A stretch of DNA of 32,154 nucleotides from positions 1 to 32,154 of the forward strand of contig PEUB01000155.1 in the NCBI GenBank assembly GCA_002780895.1. Direction: 5' to 3'. Shown one piece after another: positions 15,931 through 24,356 of the stretch (the stretch's first letter is position 1; each line of letters starts with the position of its first letter). This DNA is from Nitrospirae bacterium CG02_land_8_20_14_3_00_41_53 (GTDB taxonomy: Bacteria; Nitrospirota; Thermodesulfovibrionia; Thermodesulfovibrionales; SM23-35). The notes beneath the pieces were generated by a model. The model was given only the letters and a program-made list of their open reading frames with translations. It was not told the DNA's origin and made no database searches. The position numbers and the translations under genes were made by a program.

Positions 15931-16389
15931 ATGAGAACTAAGAAAATATTTATCTACTTATTACTGACTACTTACTTCCTGCTGTTGTGTGCTTGTGCTT
16001 TTCCGAGGATAATAGTGCTTGATGACCCATTAAGTCCGGAAGAACACCTTAATCTAGGTGTAACCTATGAAAAAAATGGTGAACTTGATAATGCACTAAA
16101 AGAATATCAAGTGGCATCAAAGAAACTTCCTGTAGCATATCTCTACATGGGTAATATTTATTTCCAGAAAGACGAATTTGACGAGGCAGAATCCTGTTAT
16201 AAAAAAGCCATAAAAAAAGAGCCGGAGAATGCCGATGCTTATAATAACCTCGCCTGGCTTTATTTTATTGAGAGAAAAAACCTTGATGAGGCGGAAAGGC
16301 TTGTGTCGAAGGCTATAGAGCTAAACCCTGCAAAAAAGAATATCTACCATGATACACTTGATAAGATAAGAGCCTTTAAAAACCCATGA
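15931..16389 (+). CDS. TPR-repeat lipoprotein
   Basis: A 152-residue protein with a signal sequence (IFIYLLLTTYFLLLCAC) whose lipobox ends in Cys20 or Cys22. Three tetratricopeptide-type helical repeats follow: EEHLNLGVTYEKNGELDNALKEYQVA, VAYLYMGNIYFQKDEFDEAESCYKKAI, and ADAYNNLAWLYFIERKNLDEAERLVSKAIELNP. Such repeats form protein-binding scaffolds; it is likely periplasmic and lipid-anchored. It follows the PA2779-like and C39 genes, and because the Pseudomonas PA2778 protein combines C39 and TPR in one chain it probably partners the C39 lipoprotein. A strong hairpin terminator lies about 55 bp downstream. Confidence 0.85.
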   Translation: MRTKKIFIYLLLTTYFLLLCACAFPRIIVLDDPLSPEEHLNLGVTYEKNGELDNALKEYQVASKKLPVAYLYMGNIYFQKDEFDEAESCYKKAIKKEPENADAYNNLAWLYFIERKNLDEAERLVSKAIELNPAKKNIYHDTLDKIRAFKNP

Positions 16390-16444
16390 CCCCTATGGAT
16401 AGTTGGTTCATATTTTTTGCTCTCTTAAGGGGTTACCGTCTTAC

Positions 16445-16490
16445 AACCCAAACCCACATGAGCCTTCTCATGTGGGTTTGGGTTGGTTTT
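16445..16490 (+). terminator. rho-independent terminator after TPR gene
   Basis: A perfect 18-bp stem (16445-16462 with 16467-16484), CCTT tetraloop and trailing GGTTTT. It closes the PA2779/C39/TPR unit. The open frame through this hairpin (16386-16595) is not a gene. Confidence 0.8.
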
Positions 16491-16563
16491 GAGCAGACAA
16501 GTCTGCGCATAATGTTTTTAATCACTTGCTTAAGATTCTTTCTTATTTTAACAATAAATATCC

Positions 16564-16592
16564 TTGACTACCCTGACCCATTACAATATGAT
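16564..16592 (+). promoter_or_regulatory. sigma70-type promoter for the ferritin-like gene
   Basis: TTGACT (16564-16569), 17-nt spacer, TATGAT (16587-16592), each one base from consensus, about 50 nt before the ferritin-like start codon. Confidence 0.75.
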
Positions 16593-16641
16593 TAATGATT
16601 GAATAAAATAATTTGTACTCTTATTAAAACAGGAGGAAATT

Positions 16642-17499
16642 ATGAAAAAGCGTGAACTGATTACACTCTTGAATAAGGACATTGCAGATGAACATGCTGC
16701 TATTATCCGTTATCTTGTACACGGTTGGCTGGAAGGTGAAGATACACCATTGGGAGCCAGTCTGCTATCGCGCTCCAGAGAAGAGATGTGGCACATGCAC
16801 TGGCTGGGGATGATCATAAGCCAGCTGGGCGGAGAACCGAATTTTACACCAGCCCCATACCCCTACGATCCGACTAACAGGGCTACAATATTCAAATCAT
16901 ACGTCGAATATGAGGAGAGGCTTATACCCCACTATAATGCAGAGGCAGATATGGTGGACGACTTGCATATCAAGCGTGTCTTACAGAGAGAGGCATGGGA
17001 ATCGGCCATTCATGCCAGAAAGTTTCAGAGAATACTGGAGAAATTACGTCCTGAAAAAGCTAAGGGTGTTCCAGGCGGAGAGCTTGAATTACCAATGGAA
17101 TTCCTCAACAGGTTGCAGGAAGAGGTAACAGACAAGTATAATGAGATGGTGCAGCACATTCGATATTCCTGGGTTTTTCAAAAAAAAGGTCTTCTATCAT
17201 GGCAGCTCATGGATCAGGCCATGGGAAAAATGAAACAGATTGCACATTTCGCAGAGGATATAGGCGGGAACGGTATCTCACCTCTGTTTAATCCTGGCCA
17301 GATAGATAAAAGTACAGCTATCAGTAAGGCTCTCAAAAAAGCTATGAATGATGTCAGAGCAGCTCGAGAGAGGCATATGAAATTAAGAGAGGACAACGAA
17401 ATTAAAAAACATGGGGGCATTGTCATTAATCTTGACCTCACTCTCCAGCAAGAGCAGTATCAGGGATCAGAACTGGAAGATATGGGTAAAAAGAAATAA
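16642..17499 (+). CDS. ferritin-like (bacterioferritin-type) protein, two helical-bundle halves
   Basis: A 285-residue predominantly helical protein. The N-terminal half has a bacterioferritin-type diiron pattern: IADEHAAIIRYLVHGWL (Glu, helix A), SREEMWHMHWLGMIISQLGGEP (Glu-Glu-x3-His type, helix B), YVEYEERLIPHYNAEAD (helix C) and REAWESAIHARKFQRIL (Glu/His, helix D). The second half repeats helical segments (DKYNEMVQHIRYSWVF, MDQAMGKMKQIAHFAEDIGG) that resemble another bundle with fewer obvious ligands. It may store or oxidise iron or handle oxygen stress, but the ligand set is read by eye. Strong AGGAGG site; its TAA overlaps the ATG of the RNA helicase gene by 1 nt. Confidence 0.75.
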   Translation: MKKRELITLLNKDIADEHAAIIRYLVHGWLEGEDTPLGASLLSRSREEMWHMHWLGMIISQLGGEPNFTPAPYPYDPTNRATIFKSYVEYEERLIPHYNAEADMVDDLHIKRVLQREAWESAIHARKFQRILEKLRPEKAKGVPGGELELPMEFLNRLQEEVTDKYNEMVQHIRYSWVFQKKGLLSWQLMDQAMGKMKQIAHFAEDIGGNGISPLFNPGQIDKSTAISKALKKAMNDVRAARERHMKLREDNEIKKHGGIVINLDLTLQQEQYQGSELEDMGKKK

Positions 17500-19076
17500 T
17501 GTATAGAAGCTTTTCCGAGTTTGGTATTTCCGATGAAATCTTAACCTCGATTTCCGATATGGGTTTTGAAGAACCTACCCTCATACAAAAATTAGCCATT
17601 CCCATTGCCCTTAGAGGAAGGGATATTATAGGGCAGGCGCAGACAGGCACAGGCAAAACAGCAGCTTTTGGCATTCCCATAATCGAGCAGGGGGTAAAGA
17701 TCAAAAGCAAGAACCCGTATGCCATCATCCTTGACCCTACAAGGGAACTTGCCGTTCAGGTCGCGCAGGAGCTGAACAAAATCGGTGTAAGAAAAGGTAT
17801 TCGATCCCTGCCGGTTTACGGCGGCCAGTATATTGAGGTACAGATAAAAAGTCTCCATAAAGGAGTTGACATTATAGTAGGTACACCGGGGCGTGTAATA
17901 GACCATATCCGGCGTAAAACTCTCATCTTAAAAGACATCAAGATAGTTGTCCTCGATGAGGCAGATGAGATGCTTAATATGGGTTTTATCGAAGACATTG
18001 AAAAGATATTCAAAGAAATCCCAGCTAAAAGGCAAACCATGCTATTTTCAGCCACAATGCCCAAAGAAATTCTCCGCATTGCCAGAAATTATATGAATAA
18101 GCCTGAACAGGTCGGTGTTGATGCAGCAGAGATGGTCGTAGCAAAAATAAAGCAGGCCTTTTACGAAGTAAAGGAAGAAGACAAGATAAATGCCCTTACC
18201 CGACTTCTTGATGTGGAAGTCCCGTCTCTTACTCTTGTTTTCTGCCATACAAAAAGAGAAGTAGACGAGGTCTCAGGAAAACTTCAGCAAATGGGTTATT
18301 CAGCAGGCGCCATTCATGGTGGTTTTACCCAGTCCCACAGGGACGAGATGATGCATAAATTCAAAAATGGCGACATAGATATTCTGGTTGCTACAGATGT
18401 AGCAGCGCGCGGGTTAGACATCCCTGATATTTCTCATGTCATCAACTACAGCATACCGCAGGACCCCGAGAGCTACATTAACAGAATAGGCAGAACAGGC
18501 AGGGCAGGAAAATCTGGTATCGCCATTACCTTTGTTACTCCAAGAGAATATCGTCAGCTAAGGCTTATAGAGAAGTTCGCTAAGACACTGATAAGCAAGG
18601 CAAAGCTTCCTACTAAAGAACAAGTCAAAAAGGCAAGAGAAAAAGAAATCAGCTCCAGTCTTGAAGAATTGATAAACGAAGGAAAACACACCAACTATTA
18701 CCCACTGGCAAACAGGCTTTTTGAAAAATATTCTCCAGAGGACGTCTCAGCCGCAGCTTTAAGCATGCTTTTTGGCGAGGCGGAAGTAGAGGATATCGAG
18801 GAAGAAGTTACATACCCTGCCTCAAGAAAGGATTTCGTACGGCTTTTTATGACCGTTGGAAAGATTGACAAAATCAAAGTAGGCGACATAGTGAAGTCCA
18901 TCTCAGCTGAGGCGGGTATCCCAGCCAGGAAGATAGGCAGCATCGCTTTATTTGATAAGTTCAGTTTTGTAGAAGTCCCGGCAAATCTGGCAGATAAGGT
19001 TATCGTGGCTATTAATAACAGTATGATGAAGGGTAGAAAGGTAAGAATTCAGCATGCTAAGAAAAAGGAAAGGTAG
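17499..19076 (+). CDS. deaD: DEAD-box ATP-dependent RNA helicase (CsdA/DeaD type)
   Basis: Unwinds RNA duplexes, typically in ribosome assembly and cold adaptation. Motifs in order: Q motif GFEEPTLIQ, motif I AQTGTGKT (47-54), PTREL, DEAD (153-156), SAT (184-186), motif IV LVFCHTKREV, ATDVAARGLDIP, and motif VI at 329-336 (NRIGRTGR). The C-terminal region RLFMTVGKIDKIKVGDIVKSISAEAG...FSFVEVP is the DbpA-type RNA-binding domain, placing it with CsdA rather than RhlE. Motif VI usually starts with His; here it is Asn329. Expression is coupled to the ferritin-like gene by a TAATG overlap. Confidence 0.96.
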   Translation: MYRSFSEFGISDEILTSISDMGFEEPTLIQKLAIPIALRGRDIIGQAQTGTGKTAAFGIPIIEQGVKIKSKNPYAIILDPTRELAVQVAQELNKIGVRKGIRSLPVYGGQYIEVQIKSLHKGVDIIVGTPGRVIDHIRRKTLILKDIKIVVLDEADEMLNMGFIEDIEKIFKEIPAKRQTMLFSATMPKEILRIARNYMNKPEQVGVDAAEMVVAKIKQAFYEVKEEDKINALTRLLDVEVPSLTLVFCHTKREVDEVSGKLQQMGYSAGAIHGGFTQSHRDEMMHKFKNGDIDILVATDVAARGLDIPDISHVINYSIPQDPESYINRIGRTGRAGKSGIAITFVTPREYRQLRLIEKFAKTLISKAKLPTKEQVKKAREKEISSSLEELINEGKHTNYYPLANRLFEKYSPEDVSAAALSMLFGEAEVEDIEEEVTYPASRKDFVRLFMTVGKIDKIKVGDIVKSISAEAGIPARKIGSIALFDKFSFVEVPANLADKVIVAINNSMMKGRKVRIQHAKKKER

Positions 19077-19196
19077 AAGACAACTAGAAAGACTATTCAA
19101 AATCACTAATATGACCCTCTTGCCTGAAAATTATAGCAACCCAACAACTCAATAAAAATGGTAAAATATTTAAAAATCAACGAGGAGGTGTAAACT

Positions 19197-19376
19197 ATGG
19201 AAACTTTAAAGCAAGAGGCAATTAGGGTTATTTCAAAACTACCTGATACTGCAAACATTGACGATATTATGTATGAGCTTTATGTGATTGATAAAGTCAA
19301 AAAAGGAAGAGAAGCAGCAGAACGTGGTGACACGATTTCTATTGAAGAATTAAAAAGAGAAATGCAAGCGTGGTAG
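19197..19376 (+). CDS. antitoxin of a ParE/RelE-type addiction module (59 aa)
   Basis: A short reading frame, ATG at 19197 with a strong GAGGAGGTG site (19182-19190), encoding METLKQEAIRVISKLPDTAN then DDIMYELYVIDKVKKGREAAERGDTISIEELKREMQAW. This is the usual small-antitoxin layout: a helical dimerising part followed by a positively charged, toxin-binding tail with a GxxAxxxGxxxSxEELKxE pattern. Its stop overlaps the toxin start by 7 nt, the normal order for such pairs. An extended -10 (TGGTAAAAT, 19159-19167) lies just upstream. Confidence 0.85.
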   Translation: METLKQEAIRVISKLPDTANIDDIMYELYVIDKVKKGREAAERGDTISIEELKREMQAW

Positions 19377-19669
19377 AATGGACTGGCCCTGCAAAACAAG
19401 ATTTAAAATTGGTTCATGATTACATCGCAAGGGATTCTAAATTCTACGCAGAAAAGGTATCACTTGAAATCATTGAGAAATCCGAAAAATTAAATATCTT
19501 CCCTGAAATTGGTAGAATCGTTCCAGAAATAGGCGACCCTAAGATTCGAGAGTTGTTGATATATTCCTATCGTCTTATTTATGAAATATTTCCCGATAAG
19601 ATTGCGATACTTGCATTAATTCATGGCAAAAGAGATTTTTCAAAAATAAATTTGGAAGGTAGAAGATAA
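19370..19669 (+). CDS. ParE/RelE-superfamily toxin
   Basis: A 99-residue toxin of the ParE/RelE fold. Diagnostic features: WTGPAKQDLKLVHDYIARDS at the N-terminus, an inner helix, KLNIFPEIGRIVPEIGDPKIRELLIYSYRLIYEIFPDKIAILALIHGKRDF, which is the typical P-x-x-GR...RELLIxxYRLIYE...HGxRDF ending. The ParE branch (gyrase inhibitor) fits better than the RelE mRNA interferase branch but cannot be settled by eye. GTG start at 19370 inside the antitoxin gene. Its stop lies within the shared terminator with acs. Confidence 0.88.
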   Translation: MVEWTGPAKQDLKLVHDYIARDSKFYAEKVSLEIIEKSEKLNIFPEIGRIVPEIGDPKIRELLIYSYRLIYEIFPDKIAILALIHGKRDFSKINLEGRR

Positions 19670-19718
19670 TAAATGAACAACCCTGCGGTCTCTGCCGCAG
19701 GGTTGTTCATTTATTATC
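19665..19718. terminator. bidirectional terminator, perfect 24-bp stem
   Basis: Arms 19665-19688 and 19695-19718 are exact reverse complements with a 6-nt loop TCTCTG; the core is CAACCCTGCGG/CCGCAGGGTTG with A/T-rich outer arms that give T-tracts in both directions. The stem includes the stop codons of the toxin (19667-19669) and of acs (19714-19716), which converge here. Confidence 0.92.
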
Positions 19719-21621
19719 TTATCATCTTTTTAAATTCTTCATAGGCCGTTTTTATTTCCTCTACCGAGGCTTCATCCTCTAAGGTTGTAACATCTCCGAT
19801 GGGTTTATCCTGAACAATTGCTTTCAATATCCGCCTCATAATCTTGCCAGACCTTGTTTTTGGAAGTTTTTCGACAAAGTAAATCTCCTGAGGTGTAGCA
19901 AATGGACCTATCTGTGTACGGATGCTATCAATTATCTTCTTTTTAAGGCTATCATCAGGATTATACCCTTGTTTCAGTATCACAAATATGACGATTGCCT
20001 CTCCTTTTATGGGGTCAGCCATACCTACTACCGCAGCTTCTGCGGCAAAAGGTGTTGCAACAACTGCACCCTCAATCTCTGCTGTACCTATCCTGTGCCC
20101 GGCTACTTTTAATATCTCATCAGCCCTTCCCAACAGCCAGAAATATCCTTCTTCGTCCTTCATTGCATAATCTGCTGTGTAATACATGCCTTTAAATTTT
20201 GACCAGTATGTTTCTTTGTAACGATCCGGGTCTTCATAAATCCCCATCAACATGCCGGGCCAGGGCTTTTTTATTACCAAATAGCCTTTCGTTCCAGGAG
20301 GCACAGGATTCCCTGTGTCATCTACTACTTCTGCATCAATACCGGGTAAAGGCAAGGTTGCTGAACCTGGCTTAAGTGGGACAAGTTCCAGGCCGGGAGA
20401 AGGTGATATCATCATACCTCCGGTTTCTGTCTGCCACCAGGTGTCAACTATAGGACACCTTTCATTACCGATATTCTTGTAATACCACTCCCATACTTCC
20501 GGGTTGATAGGTTCACCAACAGTTCCCAATATCTTTAAGCTGCTTAAATCATGTTTCTTAATCCATTCTTCCCCATAGCGTATGAACATCCTGAGCGCTG
20601 TTGGCGAGGTGTAAAAGATTGTAACCCCGTATTTTTCTATAATCTCCCACCATTTATCCAGATAAGGAAAATCCGGTGCCCCTTCGTATATAACAATCGT
20701 TGCACCGTGGAGTAATGGCGCATATACTATTGCTGAGTGCCCTGTGACCCAGCCAACATCCGCAGTGCACCAATAAATGGATTCATCTGATATGTCGAAA
20801 ACCCACTTATATGTCGCATAGTTGTAAACCAAATATCCGCCTGTAGAGTGGACGATCCCTTTAGGTTTTCCCGTGGTACCTGATGTGTAGAGTATATACA
20901 ATGGATGGGTAGATTCTACAGGCTCAGGTTCCACATAGTTTTCAGCATTCTTTAATAATTCATGATAAAGTAAGTCCCGACCTTCCTCTATCTTTACCTC
21001 TTTTTCGGTTCTTTTTATTAATACTACCTTTTTAATAGATGGAGTAAGCTTTAATGCATTATCAACAATATCTTTAAGGGGAACAAATTTTCCTCTTCTT
21101 ATACCAAAGTCAGCGGTTATCAAAACCTTTGCCCGTGTATCATTTATCCTGTCTGCTAATGCCTGACTGCTGAATCCTGAGAATACAACAGTATGAATAG
21201 CGCCAATCCTAACTGTTGCGAGCATTGAAAACACAAGCTCGGGGATCATTGGAAGGTATAAAACTACTATATCACCTTTTTCTACGCCGATTTTTTTCAG
21301 GACAGATGCTAACTTATTTACTTCCCTATGCAACTGGACATAACTAAATGATTTTGTATTCCCTTGTTCGTCTTCCCAGTATATTGCTACTTTATTCTTA
21401 CGCCATGAATGTAAATGAGCGTCAATACATCCATAAGAGGCATTAAGCATACCGCCGACGAACCATTTTGCAAACGGCTCATCCCAGACGAGAACCTTTT
21501 CCCAGCGTTTAAACCAGGGGATTTTCTCTGCTTCTTTCTCCCAGAAGCTCTCTAAGTTTGCAATTGCATTCTTTTGAAATTCAAGATATCTTTTTGTAGG
21601 ATAAAACTTTTTCCCTTCCAT
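19714..21621 (-). CDS. acs: acetyl-CoA synthetase (AMP-forming)
   Basis: Activates acetate to acetyl-CoA through an acetyl-AMP intermediate. The 635-residue protein has the ANL-superfamily motifs: P-loop YTSGTTGKPKGIVHSTGG, WWQTETGG, YYTADYAMKDEEGYFWLLGRADE, the hinge and VAGHRIGTAEIE, and the acetylatable catalytic Lys at about residue 593 in KTRSGKIMRR. VDTWWQTETGG with Trp fits acetate rather than longer acids. GAGGTGAT precedes the ATG at 21621. It is a single-gene unit, converging with the toxin-antitoxin pair and diverging from the aminotransferase. Confidence 0.96.
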   Translation of the reverse strand: MEGKKFYPTKRYLEFQKNAIANLESFWEKEAEKIPWFKRWEKVLVWDEPFAKWFVGGMLNASYGCIDAHLHSWRKNKVAIYWEDEQGNTKSFSYVQLHREVNKLASVLKKIGVEKGDIVVLYLPMIPELVFSMLATVRIGAIHTVVFSGFSSQALADRINDTRAKVLITADFGIRRGKFVPLKDIVDNALKLTPSIKKVVLIKRTEKEVKIEEGRDLLYHELLKNAENYVEPEPVESTHPLYILYTSGTTGKPKGIVHSTGGYLVYNYATYKWVFDISDESIYWCTADVGWVTGHSAIVYAPLLHGATIVIYEGAPDFPYLDKWWEIIEKYGVTIFYTSPTALRMFIRYGEEWIKKHDLSSLKILGTVGEPINPEVWEWYYKNIGNERCPIVDTWWQTETGGMMISPSPGLELVPLKPGSATLPLPGIDAEVVDDTGNPVPPGTKGYLVIKKPWPGMLMGIYEDPDRYKETYWSKFKGMYYTADYAMKDEEGYFWLLGRADEILKVAGHRIGTAEIEGAVVATPFAAEAAVVGMADPIKGEAIVIFVILKQGYNPDDSLKKKIIDSIRTQIGPFATPQEIYFVEKLPKTRSGKIMRRILKAIVQDKPIGDVTTLEDEASVEEIKTAYEEFKKMIR

Positions 21622-21696
21622 AAATTATCACCTCAAATAACATCAATTTGCTTGATTATTCCCGTAGCCTTGCTATATTACCTTTTATATTAAATT

Positions 21697-21725
21697 ATTA
21701 TAGCTAAAGTCTTCAAAGTTCAAAA
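21697..21725 (-). promoter_or_regulatory. promoter for acs
   Basis: On the minus strand TTTTGA (21720-21725), 17-nt spacer and a perfect TATAAT (21697-21702), about 75 nt before the acs start codon in the divergent gap. For the opposite direction an extended -10, TGTTAAAAT (21747-21755), may serve the aminotransferase. Confidence 0.6.
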
Positions 21726-21792
21726 TAGTTTTCTTTAATCGTGTTGTGTTAAAATCTTAAAAATCTGAATCCATCAGGGGAGTGTTTGTTTT

Positions 21793-22983
21793 ATGCTTTC
21801 AAATAGGGCAAGTAAGATTAAACCATCGCCAACACTTGCAATAGATGCAAAGGCAAAAGCAATGAAGGCAGAGGGAGTTGATATTGTCAGTTTTGGTGTA
21901 GGTGAGCCAGACTTTGACACCCCTGACAATATAAAAGAGGCTGCAATAAAAGCAATAAGAGATGGTTTTACAAAATATACCCCTGTAGGAGGTATAGACC
22001 CTTTAAAGGATGCGATTATAGAAAAGTTCAGGAAAGACAACAACCTTAATTATATGCGTGATGAGATTATTGTTTCATGCGGTGCAAAACACAGCCTCTA
22101 CAATATCGCCCAGGCATTATTCGGTCCTGGCGATGAGGTCTTAATCCCATCACCTTACTGGGTCTCATATCCTGAGCAAGTTGTGCTTAATGATGCGATT
22201 CCTGTTTTTGTAAAGACATACGAAACTGACTCCTTCATAGTTAAACCTGAGGCGATTGAATCTCATATAACCAAAAAGACAAAGGCATTAATCCTGAATT
22301 CACCATCTAATCCTACTGGTCTGACGTATAACAAGAAGACTTTAGAAAGAATTGCTGAGATTGTCCTGAAGCATAATCTTTATGTAATATCTGATGAGAT
22401 TTATGAGAAACTCCTCTATGATGGAGTTCTGCATTTTAGCATTGCATCGCTTGGCAATGATATAAAAAATAAAACAATTGTTGTGAATGGACTATCAAAG
22501 GCCTATGCTATGACAGGCTGGAGGATCGGTTATGCTGCAGGTCCAAAAGAGATAATAAAGGCTATGACGAATATACAGAGTCAGTCAACGTCCAATCCCA
22601 CATCCATAGCTCAGAAGGCAGCTATTGAGGCAATTACAGGACCCCAGGATTTTATTAACATAATGTTTGCTGAATTCGACGTAAGGAGGAAGTTTCTTAT
22701 CAATGAACTAAATTCTATCCATGGCATAAGCTGTCTTACTCCAACAGGGGCTTTTTATGCGTTTCCTAATACATCCAGGCTTTACAGCAAATCTATTGAC
22801 AACAGAAAAATATCATCTTCGTCAGACCTTGCCCTATACCTACTTGAAAGAGCAAATGTTGCCCTTGTTCATGGAGAAGCCTTTGGCGATGACAATTACA
22901 TAAGGCTCTCTTATGCAATACCTATTGACGAGATAAAAAAGGGTGTGGAGAGGATTCGGGAGGCAATAGGTAAGCTCAAATAA
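21793..22983 (+). CDS. aspC: aspartate aminotransferase (class I PLP aminotransferase)
   Basis: PLP enzyme transferring the amino group between aspartate and 2-oxoglutarate. The 396-residue protein begins LSNRASKIKPSPTLAIDAKAK and shows FGVGEPDFDTPDNI, YTPVGGIDPLKDAI, PSPYWVSYPEQ, NSPSNPTGLTY (substrate-binding Asn), SDEIYEKLLYDG (PLP-binding Asp and Tyr), NGLSKAYAMTGWRIGY (Schiff-base Lys) and the C-terminal RLSYA (carboxylate-binding Arg). These mark the prokaryotic subgroup Ib; some members also accept prephenate. AGGGGAG precedes the ATG. It starts a same-strand run with era about 30 bp downstream. Confidence 0.92.
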   Translation: MLSNRASKIKPSPTLAIDAKAKAMKAEGVDIVSFGVGEPDFDTPDNIKEAAIKAIRDGFTKYTPVGGIDPLKDAIIEKFRKDNNLNYMRDEIIVSCGAKHSLYNIAQALFGPGDEVLIPSPYWVSYPEQVVLNDAIPVFVKTYETDSFIVKPEAIESHITKKTKALILNSPSNPTGLTYNKKTLERIAEIVLKHNLYVISDEIYEKLLYDGVLHFSIASLGNDIKNKTIVVNGLSKAYAMTGWRIGYAAGPKEIIKAMTNIQSQSTSNPTSIAQKAAIEAITGPQDFINIMFAEFDVRRKFLINELNSIHGISCLTPTGAFYAFPNTSRLYSKSIDNRKISSSSDLALYLLERANVALVHGEAFGDDNYIRLSYAIPIDEIKKGVERIREAIGKLK

Positions 22984-23012
22984 CAGATAAAATATCTGCC
23001 AAAACAATTAAT

Positions 23013-23903
23013 ATGACTAATAACGATTTTCGTTCAGGTTATGTATCCATTATTGGACGTCCTAATGTAGGTAAATCCACACTCCTGAATTCTATTATGG
23101 AAGAGAAGATTGCAATTGTCACACCAAAACCACAGACAACAAGAAACAAAATCATCGGGATAAAAACGCTTCCTGATGCACAGATTATATTCATAGATAC
23201 ACCAGGAATTCACAGGCCAAGGCATAAACTCGGTGAAACAATGGTTAGAACTGCGCTGGAAGCATTAAACGAAGTAGATGTTATTTTATTCATGGTTGAG
23301 CCTCATGAACCGGGGAAGGGAGATAGGGCTATAATTGATTTACTGAAAAGAGTTCGGTCTCCTGTCTTTCTCCTGATAAACAAAATAGATATTGTCAAGA
23401 AGTCAGACCTCCTCCCTCTCATAGATCACTTCAAAGGACGCTATACTTTTAAAGAGATAATCCCTATCTCTGCAATAAAACAGGATGGAATCAGTCTGCT
23501 TATAGAAAGAATCTGCGACTATCTTCCACAAGGACCAAGGTATTACCCTGACGATTTTATAACTGACCAACTGGAAAGATTTATGGTCTCCGAGATAATC
23601 AGAGAGAAGGCCATGGATATGACAGAGGAAGAGCTGCCGCATTCAGTTGCTGTTGAAGTTGCTGACTGGGAAGAGAGGGAAGACGGCCTTGTATCCATCA
23701 GTTGTAATATTTATGTTGAAAGAGAAGGGCAAAAAGCTATAATAATAGGTAAGAGAGGAGCGATGCTAAAGTCGATAGGGAGCGCTGCAAGGGTTGATAT
23801 AGAAAAGCTCCTTAATACAAAGGTATTTCTTGAGTTATGGGTAAAGGTTAAGAAGAACTGGAGAAATGATAAACAATTATTGAACAAATTGGGGTATAAA
23901 TAA
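23013..23903 (+). CDS. era: GTPase Era
   Basis: Essential GTPase that binds the 3' end of 16S rRNA during 30S assembly. The 296-residue protein has GRPNVGKSTLLN (G1), PQTTRNKIIG (G2), DTPGIHRPRHKLGE (G3), NKIDIV (G4) and SAI (G5), then the type 2 KH domain with IIGKRGAMLKSIGSAAR for RNA binding. No strong ribosome site precedes the ATG. Its TAA is immediately followed by the ATG of the bifunctional nuclease gene, so the two are probably coupled. Confidence 0.98.
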   Translation: MTNNDFRSGYVSIIGRPNVGKSTLLNSIMEEKIAIVTPKPQTTRNKIIGIKTLPDAQIIFIDTPGIHRPRHKLGETMVRTALEALNEVDVILFMVEPHEPGKGDRAIIDLLKRVRSPVFLLINKIDIVKKSDLLPLIDHFKGRYTFKEIIPISAIKQDGISLLIERICDYLPQGPRYYPDDFITDQLERFMVSEIIREKAMDMTEEELPHSVAVEVADWEEREDGLVSISCNIYVEREGQKAIIIGKRGAMLKSIGSAARVDIEKLLNTKVFLELWVKVKKNWRNDKQLLNKLGYK

Positions 23904-24356
23904 ATGTTAATACAGATGAAGGTTGAGGGTCTGTTATTCGATCCTCGCAGTAATATGTATATCATGCTTTTGAAGGAAATTGATGGTAATGGTACCCTTC
24001 CAATATGGATTGGCAAACCAGAGGCTGATTCGATAGCTCTCGCATTAGGGAGGGTTGAAACACCAAGACCTTTAACTCATGATCTTATAAAAAATATTAC
24101 TGACAGCCTGAAGCTCAGAATAACAAAAATCATAGTAACAGAGCTTCAGGACAATACATATTATGCACTTGTCTGTCTTAACGATGGTAAGAAAGAGACC
24201 TTTGTAGATTCAAGACCGAGTGATGCTGTAGCAGTAGCGCTAAGGGCCAATGCACTTATATTTGTAGAAGACAGCATATTGGAGCAAAAAAGCGCTGACG
24301 AGCTTGAGGAATGGCTCAAAAATCTCAAACCAGAAGACTTCGGGAATATAATATAA
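23904..24356 (+). CDS. bifunctional nuclease (DUF151/BFN) family protein
   Basis: A 150-residue protein of the BFN family, first described in Thermotoga and in plants as a nuclease acting on DNA and RNA. Family features: LPIWIGKPEADSIALAL, RPLTHDLIKNI, ITKIIVTELQDNTYYALV and SRPSDAVAVALRANALIFVEDSIL. The acidic and His residues proposed for catalysis lie in these segments. ATG directly follows the era stop, and its own stop shares a base with the recO start, so era-BFN-recO is one unit. Physiological role unclear in bacteria. Confidence 0.92.
   Translation: MLIQMKVEGLLFDPRSNMYIMLLKEIDGNGTLPIWIGKPEADSIALALGRVETPRPLTHDLIKNITDSLKLRITKIIVTELQDNTYYALVCLNDGKKETFVDSRPSDAVAVALRANALIFVEDSILEQKSADELEEWLKNLKPEDFGNII

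Noticed and set aside
16386-16595. 69-codon open frame after the TPR gene
   Set aside because: It runs through the 18-bp terminator hairpin and encodes an unlikely mirrored peptide.
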